Assembly (NCBI GenBank): GCA_030642635.1
Contig: DAOWNK010000109.1
Location: 1 to 9,623 of the forward strand
Length of the DNA: 9,623 nt
Direction: 5' to 3'
DNA from: Pirellulales bacterium
GTDB taxonomy: Bacteria > Planctomycetota > Planctomycetia > Pirellulales > Thermoguttaceae
Below are positions 1 to 6,439 of this stretch, piece after piece. Below the pieces are notes generated by a model. It saw only the letters and a list, made by a program, of their open reading frames with translations. It was not told the origin of the DNA and did no database searches. The position numbers and the translations under genes were made by a program. Each line of letters opens with the position of its first letter. Within the stretch, counting starts at the first letter, position 1.

Positions 1-496
1 AGAATTGGAAGCTCAGCGGGGCGTCGGTCAGGTTATAGAACGAGATAATCTCGGCCAAGTCGGAGGTGCCGCTACCGGACGTACCACCGGCAAGCATATA
101 CCGTACGATAACCCGGACTATATCGTCGCCGCCGTCATTGTATTTGTAGCTGGCGGCCAACGTGTCGTGGCGACTATCATATCCGGGGACGAATGGCAGG
201 CCGGTATCGAAGGTCTGATGTCCTTCAAACGTCAGTGTATTGATACGTTTTTCACATGTGCCGCCTTCTTCACGATACCAGAACCATTGGATATCCAATT
301 GGTCTACGCCATCCACCGTCCAATCGTACATACCCGCCCCACTATCCAGGTCCACATCGACCCTCGAGTTGTTGTCGTACAGGGTTGCAATAGTTGCTGC
401 GTACGTGGTGGACGAAGAAAATGCTATAAGCACTACACCAAGCAAAACAGCCATGCCCGTCCATCGAATCTTGAAATGTCTAGTTGTTTTCATCAT
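1..496 (-). CDS. Secreted protein, probably PEP-CTERM-sorted family (N-terminal 165 aa, partial)
   Basis: The reading frame is open from the start at 496 to the window edge, so the C-terminus is missing. The protein begins MMKTTRHFKIRWTG, a basic n-region, followed by a hydrophobic core (about residues 14-26) and a likely signal-peptidase site after YA at residues 32-34. The mature part is rich in Asp, Gly, Trp and Tyr, with a segment WTVDGVDQLDIQWFWYR (about residues 58-74) that I recognise from secreted planctomycete proteins carrying a C-terminal PEP-CTERM sorting signal. That signal would lie outside this window, so the family call is from recall of style, not proof. An AAAGGGG ribosome binding site (502-508) lies 5 nt before the ATG at 496 and 8 nt before a second ATG at 493, and either could be used. 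It has its own strong promoter (563-590) and is separated from the exporter gene by 228 bp, so it may be an independent unit and not a substrate of the exporter. Confidence 0.75.
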   Translation of the reverse strand, partial: MMKTTRHFKIRWTGMAVLLGVVLIAFSSSTTYAATIATLYDNNSRVDVDLDSGAGMYDWTVDGVDQLDIQWFWYREEGGTCEKRINTLTFEGHQTFDTGLPFVPGYDSRHDTLAASYKYNDGGDDIVRVIVRYMLAGGTSGSGTSDLAEIISFYNLTDAPLSFQF

Positions 497-553
497 TGTT
501 ACCCCTTTAAGTTCGTTGCTCAAATCAAAGGTTATCGAGAGAATCTTTAACGT

Positions 554-565
554 ATGATTATCATT
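554..565. promoter_or_regulatory. Possible Fur-like operator core
   Basis: ATGATTATCATT equals the central 12 bases of the E. coli Fur-box consensus, and it overlaps the 3' end of the -10 box and the expected transcription start. The flanks do not match the consensus (roughly 13 of 19 overall) and Fur sites of this organism are unknown, so this may be chance in AT-rich DNA. Confidence 0.22.
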
Positions 566-590
566 CTATCAAGATACCGATAGGTGTCAA
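563..590 (-). promoter_or_regulatory. Sigma70-type promoter for the secreted-protein gene
   Basis: On the minus strand a perfect -35 TTGACA (585-590) is followed after 16 bp by TAGAAT (563-568), which matches the -10 consensus at five of six positions. Transcription would begin near 556, giving a leader of about 60 nt before the ATG at 496. This is the best promoter match I see in the window. Confidence 0.65.
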
Positions 591-637
591 GCAAAATCGG
601 CCCGGAATTTACGGACTTAATGATTTTTTTGGAAACG

Positions 638-687
638 AGTCGAATACCCCCCCCATGTTTGGCATAATTAGACCGAAATCCCCCCCC
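638..687 (-). repeat. Two G8-ending modules 33 bp apart upstream of the promoter
   Basis: On the minus strand GGGGGGGG-ATTTCGGTC (687-671) and GGGGGGGG-TATTCGACT (654-638) form an imperfect direct repeat with a 33-bp period, about three helical turns. The nearer module ends 48 bp upstream of the -35 box. The run of eight G plus the shared TTCG makes a chance pair unlikely. The function is unknown; it could be a binding site for an activator or a dispersed repeat. Confidence 0.5.
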
Positions 688-691
688 GATA

Positions 692-705
692 GCGATGTAC
701 ATCGC
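692..705. repeat. 14-bp perfect palindrome after the exporter stop codon
   Basis: GCGATGTACATCGC reads the same on both strands. It lies 20 bp beyond the stop codon of the exporter gene. As RNA it gives only a 5-bp stem with a 4-nt loop and no following U run, so it is a poor terminator; it could be a dimeric protein site. Confidence 0.35.
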
Positions 706-724
706 CGGCAAAAACACAAAGACG

Positions 725-3547
725 CTAAGATGCCTTGTGCGAGCGATGTGCACGGTCGCGACGAATTTTGCGCATGGCGGGAACTTCCACAACCGGCATT
801 GAGACCAAGTGGTCGTCCGAAATTCCCGCCGAGGTCTCGTCCGGCATGGGTTGCTGCGGCTTTATATGCTTCCCAGATGCACGGAACACCCGGCCGGCAG
901 GACCGGAAAGCACCGCCGGCAGGAAAATCAAATCGCCGACCAACGCCGCTGCGAGCAACGTCAGCATCAACATGCCGAACCGCTGGGTAGGCGTAAACGT
1001 GCTGAAGGCGAACACCGCCAGGCCCAGCCCGCCGATCAGCGTGGTCTGCGTCAGCGCCGTTGCACAGCGCTCGTAGGCCATCATGGCGGCGCCCTTGCGG
1101 TCGCGACCCTCGTCCAGACCCTTGCGGAACCAGGTGAGGTAATGGATCGTATCGTCCACAGCCACACCCAACGCCACGCTGGCGGTCATCATCGAGCCGA
1201 TGTCGACCAGAATCCGAGTCCAGCCCATGATGCCGAAAATTATGACCACCGGGAACAGGTTGGGGATCATCGCAAGCAGCCCGGCCGACGGACTCTTTAG
1301 CACGGCCATCATCACAAACGCAATCAGCACGAACGCCAGTGCAAGGCTCTCGAACAACCCTCGCATCAACTCGTGCTGCGTTTTGTAAACCAGCGGCACC
1401 AACCCGGTGTACTTTGCCTTGATGCCCTCGACGCCGGCTGCACGCCAGGCATCCAGCACCGGCTCGACCACCTCGACAAGTTGATCGACGAAGTAGCCGT
1501 AGTCAAGGTCGCTAAGCGCGTCGACCCTGGCGCTTATTCGCCACAGTTCCTCGCCGTGTGCGGTCAGCCAATCGTCGATCGCCGTGGATACTTCCTGTGC
1601 CTGCTCGGGCGAGATACCTCGGATTGTCGCCAGGCGCTCGTCGAGCGGTTTGGGTGTGTCCTTGCCGGGCTGGCCGCCATTGTCGGAATCGTCAATGCCG
1701 TATTGTCTGATCGACCGCAGTGTGAACAGCTTTCTGGCACGCAGCACCTCGACGACCGGGGAGATGATGCCGAGCTGCTCGAGCGTCGGGTCGCACGACT
1801 CCTCGGCCAGTGCTATGTCCTTATCTACTGCGATGTAATCGCGGAACTCCTCGCTGTGCTCTTTCAGCCGTTTGCTTAGGATTTGATCTCGCATCCGCCG
1901 TGGGTTTATGCCCATGATCCGCTCGGCGGCGGTTGGTTTTCGGCGATCCGGGGCGATGTTCGGCGCAATGGTCGCCGCCGACATCGCACCGCCGACAGCG
2001 TCCAACTTCTCGACCGCACGTTCGACTTGCTTGGTCAGCCGCATCCGGTCCACCATGCTAAGCTTGCACTTTTGGTTGTCCACACGGATGACCACTTCCA
2101 TGGGCACCAGCGGTCCGATGTGGTGTTCCAGCCAGCCATAATGGGCGATGATCTCGGCGTCCGGCGAAAACAGCTTCATCAGCTTTACCGAGGTTTGAAT
2201 TCTCGCCACGCCGACCGCAAAGAAAACCATCACCGCCAGACAGCACACGGTCACCAGTTTGTTGCGACGGATGACGAACCCACCGATCACACGCCATATG
2301 CGTAGTATGCGTGTTTCCGAGGCGGTCGTGTCGCCTTGCCCGGCGTGCTCGGCGGCGTACTGACGAGACGGCCAAAAATTCAAACAGGCGGGCAGAAACA
2401 GGAAGACCCAAAACAGCGTGGCCATTACGCCAAATGCCGAGTAAATGCCGAACTTGCTGATCGGGATCACGTGGCTGACCACCAGCGATCCCAGCCCAAG
2501 CGCGGTCGTCAACGCAGCGATGGTGCACGGCATCCAACCGTGGCCCAGCCCGCGCTCGATCGCGCCGGCCAGCCCGTGCTCACGTATCGCGTCGTGGTAG
2601 TAGTTGACTATGTGTATCGAGGCGGAGATCGCCAGCACGAAGACCAACGAGGGCATCGTCAGCAGTATTGCGTCGCAGGTGTTGCCGCTGAAGAATACGG
2701 CGGCCATACCGGTGCCGGCGCAGAGGATCGCGGTGAAAAAAACCATAACGGTCAACCGCACGCTGCGGAAGCACAGCCATGATATCCCCAGCCCTACCAA
2801 TACCGACAGCCCGGCCAGGCGGAACAGCGTCCGCTCGCCTTCCACGTCGATGGCCACGTTATCGACCGGCGGCCCACCCAGTTTGATCCCGGTGTCGGGC
2901 ACCACGCGGCCGAAGATCAACTCAGAGCAAAACGTCGCCGCATTGTCGAATACCCGAACCAGCAAGTTGCCGGTGGGCTGTGCCTTCGGCGGTTCGATGT
3001 CGCACTGTCGGGCAAGCTCGCGTATTTTTTCCAGCATGGGGCGCAGGTTCTTGCCGTTGGCCTCCTTTGTAAGCGTGACCACCAGGCACGTCTTGTTGTG
3101 GTCCGGGCCGATAAGCGAACCTTCCAGACGTGAAAGCACGTCCTGGTCGGTCAACTCCGGGTAGCGGGCCTGTAGCTCGTCCATCAGGCTGCGGCCGGTA
3201 TATACGCTCTTGAAGTATCGCGGTTCGTCTGAGGGCTGCTCGACAACCTCAGCATCAACACCCGACTCGTCCTGCTCCGGCGGGACCAGTTTGCGGGCAA
3301 GCAACTCCAGCCGCGGATCGTCCAGCGTGCAGCCGTTCCAGCTTGCCAGCACGAACTGCTCGTGCGGAAAGTGCTTTTGAAACCAGCTATGGACCGCCGT
3401 CTCGTCAAAATCGTCCGGCAGCCAGTCTTTCACGTCGTTGCGGTTGCTGCGGATCGTCCGGACCGAGCCCATCCAAAGGAACGGCATGATGAATACCGCG
3501 ATCAATATGATCTGGAAGCTTCGGCGGGCAAAAAACGACTGGCTCAT
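725..3547 (-). CDS. RND/MMPL-superfamily exporter (two-half permease, 940 aa)
   Basis: This is an inner-membrane, proton-driven exporter of the RND superfamily, closest in layout to HAE3/MMPL proteins. A first membrane helix (about residues 11-28) is followed by a soluble loop (30-240), a helix bundle (about 243-395), a helix at 430-448, a second loop (450-730) and a second bundle (731-885). The duplicated layout of one helix, a large loop and five helices per half is the family signature. The second half keeps the transmembrane acidic motif GVAVDD (794-799) followed by TIHYL. The equivalent place in the first half reads AISASIHIVNYY (306-317) and has no Asp. A basic 55-residue tail follows the last helix. 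The length is usual for the family. There is no Shine-Dalgarno before the ATG; a 7-bp repeat array and a terminator-like hairpin precede it. Downstream of three HlyD-type proteins it is the obvious permease of the locus. The substrate cannot be read from sequence; hydrophobic or lipid-like molecules are usual for HAE3. Confidence 0.88.
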   Translation of the reverse strand: MSQSFFARRSFQIILIAVFIMPFLWMGSVRTIRSNRNDVKDWLPDDFDETAVHSWFQKHFPHEQFVLASWNGCTLDDPRLELLARKLVPPEQDESGVDAEVVEQPSDEPRYFKSVYTGRSLMDELQARYPELTDQDVLSRLEGSLIGPDHNKTCLVVTLTKEANGKNLRPMLEKIRELARQCDIEPPKAQPTGNLLVRVFDNAATFCSELIFGRVVPDTGIKLGGPPVDNVAIDVEGERTLFRLAGLSVLVGLGISWLCFRSVRLTVMVFFTAILCAGTGMAAVFFSGNTCDAILLTMPSLVFVLAISASIHIVNYYHDAIREHGLAGAIERGLGHGWMPCTIAALTTALGLGSLVVSHVIPISKFGIYSAFGVMATLFWVFLFLPACLNFWPSRQYAAEHAGQGDTTASETRILRIWRVIGGFVIRRNKLVTVCCLAVMVFFAVGVARIQTSVKLMKLFSPDAEIIAHYGWLEHHIGPLVPMEVVIRVDNQKCKLSMVDRMRLTKQVERAVEKLDAVGGAMSAATIAPNIAPDRRKPTAAERIMGINPRRMRDQILSKRLKEHSEEFRDYIAVDKDIALAEESCDPTLEQLGIISPVVEVLRARKLFTLRSIRQYGIDDSDNGGQPGKDTPKPLDERLATIRGISPEQAQEVSTAIDDWLTAHGEELWRISARVDALSDLDYGYFVDQLVEVVEPVLDAWRAAGVEGIKAKYTGLVPLVYKTQHELMRGLFESLALAFVLIAFVMMAVLKSPSAGLLAMIPNLFPVVIIFGIMGWTRILVDIGSMMTASVALGVAVDDTIHYLTWFRKGLDEGRDRKGAAMMAYERCATALTQTTLIGGLGLAVFAFSTFTPTQRFGMLMLTLLAAALVGDLIFLPAVLSGPAGRVFRASGKHIKPQQPMPDETSAGISDDHLVSMPVVEVPAMRKIRRDRAHRSHKAS

Positions 3548-3549
3548 GT

Positions 3550-3584
3550 GGGGCGGTTAGTGGTAAGTGGTCAGTGGTCAATAA
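3550..3584. repeat. Heptad repeat array directly upstream of the exporter start
   Basis: On the plus strand the units are GGGGCGG, TTAGTGG, TAAGTGG, TCAGTGG and a degraded TCAATAA, a period of exactly 7 bp with consensus TNAGTGG for the central three. It starts 3 bp before the ATG at 3547. On the coding strand it is C/A-rich and supplies no ribosome binding site. Confidence 0.7.
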
Positions 3585-3609
3585 AAGCCCCCGAATTGCA
3601 TGCGGGGGC
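3581..3609 (-). terminator. Rho-independent terminator or attenuator before the exporter gene
   Basis: On the minus strand a 7-bp stem, GCCCCCG paired with CGGGGGC (3603-3609 with 3587-3593), encloses a 9-nt loop and is followed at once by TTTTAT. It sits between the M50 gene and the exporter gene, only 34-62 bp before the exporter ATG. It could end the upstream transcript or act as a leader attenuator if the promoter is further upstream. Confidence 0.6.
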
Positions 3610-3703
3610 ATGGCTGTTAGATGTCTATTGGTAAACCACTAGCTTACACACCAATTGTCGTTACGTCTATGCCGGACTTTGGTAATTTGGGTTGTTTTGT
3701 AAA

Positions 3704-3733
3704 CATTTACCCGCCGTGCTTGCACGGCGCGTT
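3704..3733 (-). repeat. REP-like hairpin repeat, copy B
   Basis: On the minus strand this 30-nt unit matches the plus-strand unit at 6368-6397 at 26 of 30 positions. The core GCCGTGC-AA-GCACGGC folds as a hairpin. Two of the four differences sit opposite each other in the stem (T-A here, A-T in the other copy), so pairing is kept. This is typical of REP-like intergenic palindromes. Confidence 0.6.
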
Positions 3734-3747
3734 TGCCGGTGGGGAAG

Positions 3748-3978
3748 CATAAAGCCGCGACCGTTGGTCGCGCCGGGTTTATCCCGGCGCGAACCGTAGC
3801 GCGGGGACAAGCCCCGCGGCTCGCTGGACAAGGTTGTAGGCCCACCTCCTACATGGCCAACAGCAAAATCCATGAAAAGGTGGGCCTCGCTGCGCTCGAC
3901 CCAGCCTACGATTCCCGCATCCCGTGAACGGTTGCCGTGATTGTTCGTTCAATCGCGACCAACGGTCGCGGCTTTATG
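3748..3978. repeat. Structured non-coding block bounded by a 25-bp exact inverted repeat
   Basis: The arms 3748-3772 and 3954-3978 are exact reverse complements over 25 bp, and each arm is itself a small hairpin (CGCGACC, 3-nt loop, GGTCGCG). Inside lie a 10-bp stem at 3768-3792 (loop TTTAT), a 7-bp stem at 3800-3818 and a 10-bp inverted pair AGGCCCACCT (3838-3847) with its complement at 3878-3887. No credible reading frame covers the block. It fills most of the 436-bp gap 3548-3983, the longest gene-free stretch here, and its low-coordinate-strand end begins 5 bp after the M50 stop codon. It could be a small non-autonomous mobile element, a cluster of dispersed palindromes or a structured 3' UTR. 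Confidence 0.55.
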
Positions 3979-3983
3979 GGGGA

Positions 3984-6227
3984 CTACAAGCGGAAGTTAA
4001 ACGTGTGGCAGACGAATCGCCACAGTCGCGCGCCAAGCGGAATCCACCTGGTGTGCACCTTGCCCTGACCACGCAGACCAAGCCGCAGAAGGCCGTCCGG
4101 GTCGTCCAGTGGCGCCCGGGCCTGGTAGGATGTGCTTTGTAGGCGTTCTGCACCGGTCTGTCGGTCGGTCATGGTGGGCAGATCGCCGCCGGCCTTGGTA
4201 GATAACGCCTCGGGTGCGAATTCCAGGTCGAGTTGGGCAATCTCGGCAATCCGGCTGCAAAACACATCGTGCGGCAGCTCGTCGAGCTTTATCTCGACCT
4301 TCTGGCCGACCTCCACAAAGTTCCGATCTGCTTGGTCGATTACCAGTATTACCTCTAACCGTTTCGGATTGCCAAGCTGGCAAAACAGTACGCCTTCCTG
4401 TAAGTAGGCGCCGATGTTTTCCGTCAGCAGCGGTGTGCCCGACCAACCGGACAGCCGTCCGTTGGGGTCTTCGCGTAAAGGTGTCTCAGGCGGCGGAAGC
4501 ACCGTGCCGGAGATAGGCGCCAAGAGTTTCAGCCTGGCGCGGTCGGCTTGCTGTTGTTCGAGTTGCAGCCGGACCGTTTCCAGCGCCTCGGTAATTTGCG
4601 GAATTTCCGCCCCGGCCTGTCGGTCGCGGAACCGCTGGCGGCGGAGGCTCACGAGCTGCATACGGTATTGGTCATATTCTCCTGTAAGCCGGGCAAGTTC
4701 CAAGTCCACGTCGATGTTCTCAAGCACGGCAAGCTGCTGTCCCTTGGTCACCCGATCGCCTGGGCTGACGTGTATTTCCTTCAACCGGCCGCCTTCCGGC
4801 ACGTCGACGTAAACCGGCACTGCGTCGCGCGGCTGAACCTCCAGCGTGCAGATAACGCTGTGCGGTAGCGGCACGAACAGAAACGCCGCCACCGCCGCCG
4901 TCAGCACGCCCAGGCTGACGTACATTCTGAGTTTTTTCACCTTTTCTATCCTCCCTGGCACGTAAAAGAACTTGCCGACCTTGTACAACGGCATTCCGAC
5001 CAGCCCGTACAGCGACATTGCGATGATCCCCTGGCCGATGATCTGGAGCCGATACGGTTTGAATATCTGATACATAAACCACAGTATCGAGGCCAAGATG
5101 AACCATCGGTACACCGCAGCCGCAACCGAGTAGAGCGCGAAGAACACCTGGTTCCGCTCCGGCAGGAACGGGTCGTCCGGCGGTTCGATGCCCAGACACA
5201 AGTGCGCCAGCTTTTGGCTTAATATCGTCGTGGCCTTCTGCCGCAGGTTCGGTATCTCCGTCAGGTCGGACAGTATGTAGTAGCCGTCGTATCGCAGCAA
5301 TGGGTTGGCGTTGAACAGTATCGTGCTGACCGACGAGATGAACATGACGTTCAGGCACAGGTGGTTCAGCAACCCCGGCTCGGAGAACCACCAGATGAAG
5401 GTGCAAATGGAAGCCAGCGTGACCTCGACGTATATGCCGGCCGCACCGATTGCCGCCCGATGCCATTTGTTCGGCAGCATCCACGAGTCTGACACGTTGC
5501 AATACAGGCACGGCGTGAGCACCAGTATCATTATGCCCATCTCGTGGCACTCGCCGCCGAAATGCTTGCACGTCAGTCCGTGGCCGAACTCGTGCAGCAC
5601 CTTGGTCACACCCAACGTCAAGGCCAACAGCAGCGCGTTGGTTGGGTTGAAGAACTGGTAAAAGCCCGGCAGCTTCGAACGGAACACGTCGAACTCGACC
5701 ACCACCAGCGAAAGCGCCGAGAGGGCTAGAAGCAGGCATATCACCACCATGGTCGTCGAGAAGAACCAGCGCACGTGCGGATACAGCCAATTGAGCGCCC
5801 GCTCGGGGTCGAAACCCTTAAAGCGGATGCACAGGATGTTGGTCGCCGCGCCGAGTAGTTCCTTCCGCCGCCGCTCGTCGCGGCGCTGCCGGAGTTGATG
5901 ACCTTGGCCGGGTGCGTCGGTGGTAATCAGCCCGCTGCGATGCAACATGCCGAGGAACTGCTGTAGCTCCTCCAAGGTGATCTTCTGCGGTGGGAACTCG
6001 GCCTCGAATCGCTCCTTGATTTCATCCAGGCTGGTCCGGCCGTCGATCATCTGGAGTATGGCGTACTCCTCGTCCTGGAACCGGAAGTAGTTCAGCCCGA
6101 CCGGCTCCTTAACTACCCAATAACTTCGCCCAAGGTACTGCTGCCGGCGTGCGGTCAAATCCGACCGCTTCCGGATCGGCATCGCCCGGGCGGAACTGGA
6201 TAGCAAGCTGTCACTGAGAGTTACCAT
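3984..6227 (-). CDS. PqqD-like domain + M50 site-2 protease + HlyD adaptor fusion (747 aa)
   Basis: The protein has three parts. Residues about 30-103 look like a PqqD-type winged-helix domain, a fold that often binds leader peptides. Residues about 155-455 are a multi-helix membrane region with the zinc motif HEFGH (212-216) and NPLLRYDGYY (308-317), whose Asp314 is the expected third zinc ligand of M50/site-2 proteases; CLYCNVSDSWMLP (240-252) is also typical of this subgroup. Residues about 458-730 form a HlyD-type periplasmic part with a lipoyl-like half (PVYVDVPEGGRLKEIHVSPGD, from 471), a coiled coil (about 505-565) and its return half (APISGTV, 570-576). All catalytic residues are present, so it should be an active intramembrane protease at the inner membrane, coupled to an adaptor. 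The start at 6227 has no Shine-Dalgarno and abuts a heptad array; Met16 (6182) is an alternative. It follows the HlyD gene by 212 bp. The substrate is not visible in the window. Confidence 0.85.
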   Translation of the reverse strand: MVTLSDSLLSSSARAMPIRKRSDLTARRQQYLGRSYWVVKEPVGLNYFRFQDEEYAILQMIDGRTSLDEIKERFEAEFPPQKITLEELQQFLGMLHRSGLITTDAPGQGHQLRQRRDERRRKELLGAATNILCIRFKGFDPERALNWLYPHVRWFFSTTMVVICLLLALSALSLVVVEFDVFRSKLPGFYQFFNPTNALLLALTLGVTKVLHEFGHGLTCKHFGGECHEMGIMILVLTPCLYCNVSDSWMLPNKWHRAAIGAAGIYVEVTLASICTFIWWFSEPGLLNHLCLNVMFISSVSTILFNANPLLRYDGYYILSDLTEIPNLRQKATTILSQKLAHLCLGIEPPDDPFLPERNQVFFALYSVAAAVYRWFILASILWFMYQIFKPYRLQIIGQGIIAMSLYGLVGMPLYKVGKFFYVPGRIEKVKKLRMYVSLGVLTAAVAAFLFVPLPHSVICTLEVQPRDAVPVYVDVPEGGRLKEIHVSPGDRVTKGQQLAVLENIDVDLELARLTGEYDQYRMQLVSLRRQRFRDRQAGAEIPQITEALETVRLQLEQQQADRARLKLLAPISGTVLPPPETPLREDPNGRLSGWSGTPLLTENIGAYLQEGVLFCQLGNPKRLEVILVIDQADRNFVEVGQKVEIKLDELPHDVFCSRIAEIAQLDLEFAPEALSTKAGGDLPTMTDRQTGAERLQSTSYQARAPLDDPDGLLRLGLRGQGKVHTRWIPLGARLWRFVCHTFNFRL

Positions 6228-6409
6228 GTGAAGGGGGAAGGGGGAAGGGCGAAGGGCGAAGGGAGAAGGGAGAAGGGAGAAGGGAGAAGGGAAAAGAGAG
6301 AGTTAAAAACGCCCCGGGACTGCGGTCCCGGGGAAAATTGTGGTGATAGCTCGAATGTTACCACTACAACGCGCCGAGCAAGCTCGGCGGCTAAACGGAA
6401 TTTATTCAT
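6221..6409 (-). CDS. Possible 62-aa leader ORF running into the M50 start
   Basis: An ATG at 6409 is preceded directly by a purine-rich GGGAGAAGG that can serve as a Shine-Dalgarno. The frame runs through the hairpin repeat, the terminator and the heptads and stops at TAA (6221-6223), 1 bp after the M50 ATG (ATGGTAA). Three 7-bp units make one 7-residue repeat, so the end of the peptide is built from SLLPSPF-like repeats. The arrangement would allow translational coupling to a gene that has no binding site of its own. Against it, translated heptad repeats of this kind are common spurious proteins and the peptide has no family I recognise. Confidence 0.22.
   Translation of the reverse strand: MNKFRLAAELARRVVVVTFELSPQFSPGPQSRGVFNSLFSLLPSPFSLLPSPFALPPSPFTW
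6228..6290. repeat. Nine-copy heptad repeat array abutting the M50 start codon
   Basis: Nine consecutive 7-bp units fit GNGAAGG on the plus strand with no exception: one GTGAAGG, two GGGAAGG, two GCGAAGG and four GAGAAGG, then a degraded unit. Only position 2 of the unit varies, and it changes in blocks, as expected from slippage or unit duplication. The array begins at the base next to the ATG at 6227, so the coding strand reads CCTTCNC repeats into the start codon. Confidence 0.9.
6305..6333 (-). terminator. Rho-independent terminator between the HlyD and M50 genes
   Basis: On the minus strand a 9-bp GC stem (6325-6333 paired with 6312-6320, loop of 4 nt) is followed by CG and then TTTTT (6305-6309). 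It lies 78 bp before the M50 ATG. Either the M50 gene has its own promoter downstream, which I do not see, or this is an attenuator read through under some condition. Confidence 0.65.
6368..6397 (+). repeat. REP-like hairpin repeat, copy A
   Basis: The core GCCGAGC-AA-GCTCGGC is flanked by AACGC on one side and GGCTAAACG on the other. It matches the opposite-strand unit at 3704-3733 at 26 of 30 positions, including a paired A-T to T-A swap that keeps the stem. It lies between the HlyD and M50 genes. Confidence 0.6.
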
Positions 6410-6437
6410 CCTTCTCCCTTCCCCCTTCACCCTTCCG
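6410..6437. repeat. Four-copy heptad array, inverted relative to 6228-6290
   Basis: The units CCTTCTC, CCTTCCC, CCTTCAC and CCTTCCG on the plus strand are, apart from the last base of the fourth, the reverse complement of the GNGAAGG units at 6228-6290. The array starts 2 bp after the HlyD stop codon. The two arrays therefore bracket the whole intergenic region in opposite orientation, about 120 bp apart. Confidence 0.85.
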
Positions 6438-6439
6438 CC

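Noticed and set aside
5..550. Plus-strand frame opposite the secreted protein
   Set aside because: The opposite strand encodes a clear signal peptide with a promoter and ribosome binding site; this frame has neither.
708..731. ACACAAAGACGC-type repeat at the exporter stop codon
   Set aside because: It resembles a common dispersed phrase, but with a single short copy here I cannot show that it is a repeat.
3405..3611. Minus-strand frame starting at 3611 as a leader peptide for the exporter
   Set aside because: It runs 140 bp into the exporter gene in another frame and does not stop at its start, so it gives no coupling.
3639..3873. Small minus-strand open frames of 68 codons
   Set aside because: They are translations of the palindromic repeat block, without ribosome binding sites or a recognisable product.
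4720..5790. 356-codon minus-strand open frame
   Set aside because: It is an alternative frame of the M50 fusion gene, whose own frame carries the zinc motifs and membrane helices. The translation here is low-complexity Arg/Gly/Ala.
6228..6290. CRISPR-like array
   Set aside because: The units are contiguous 7-mers without spacers, so this is a simple tandem repeat.
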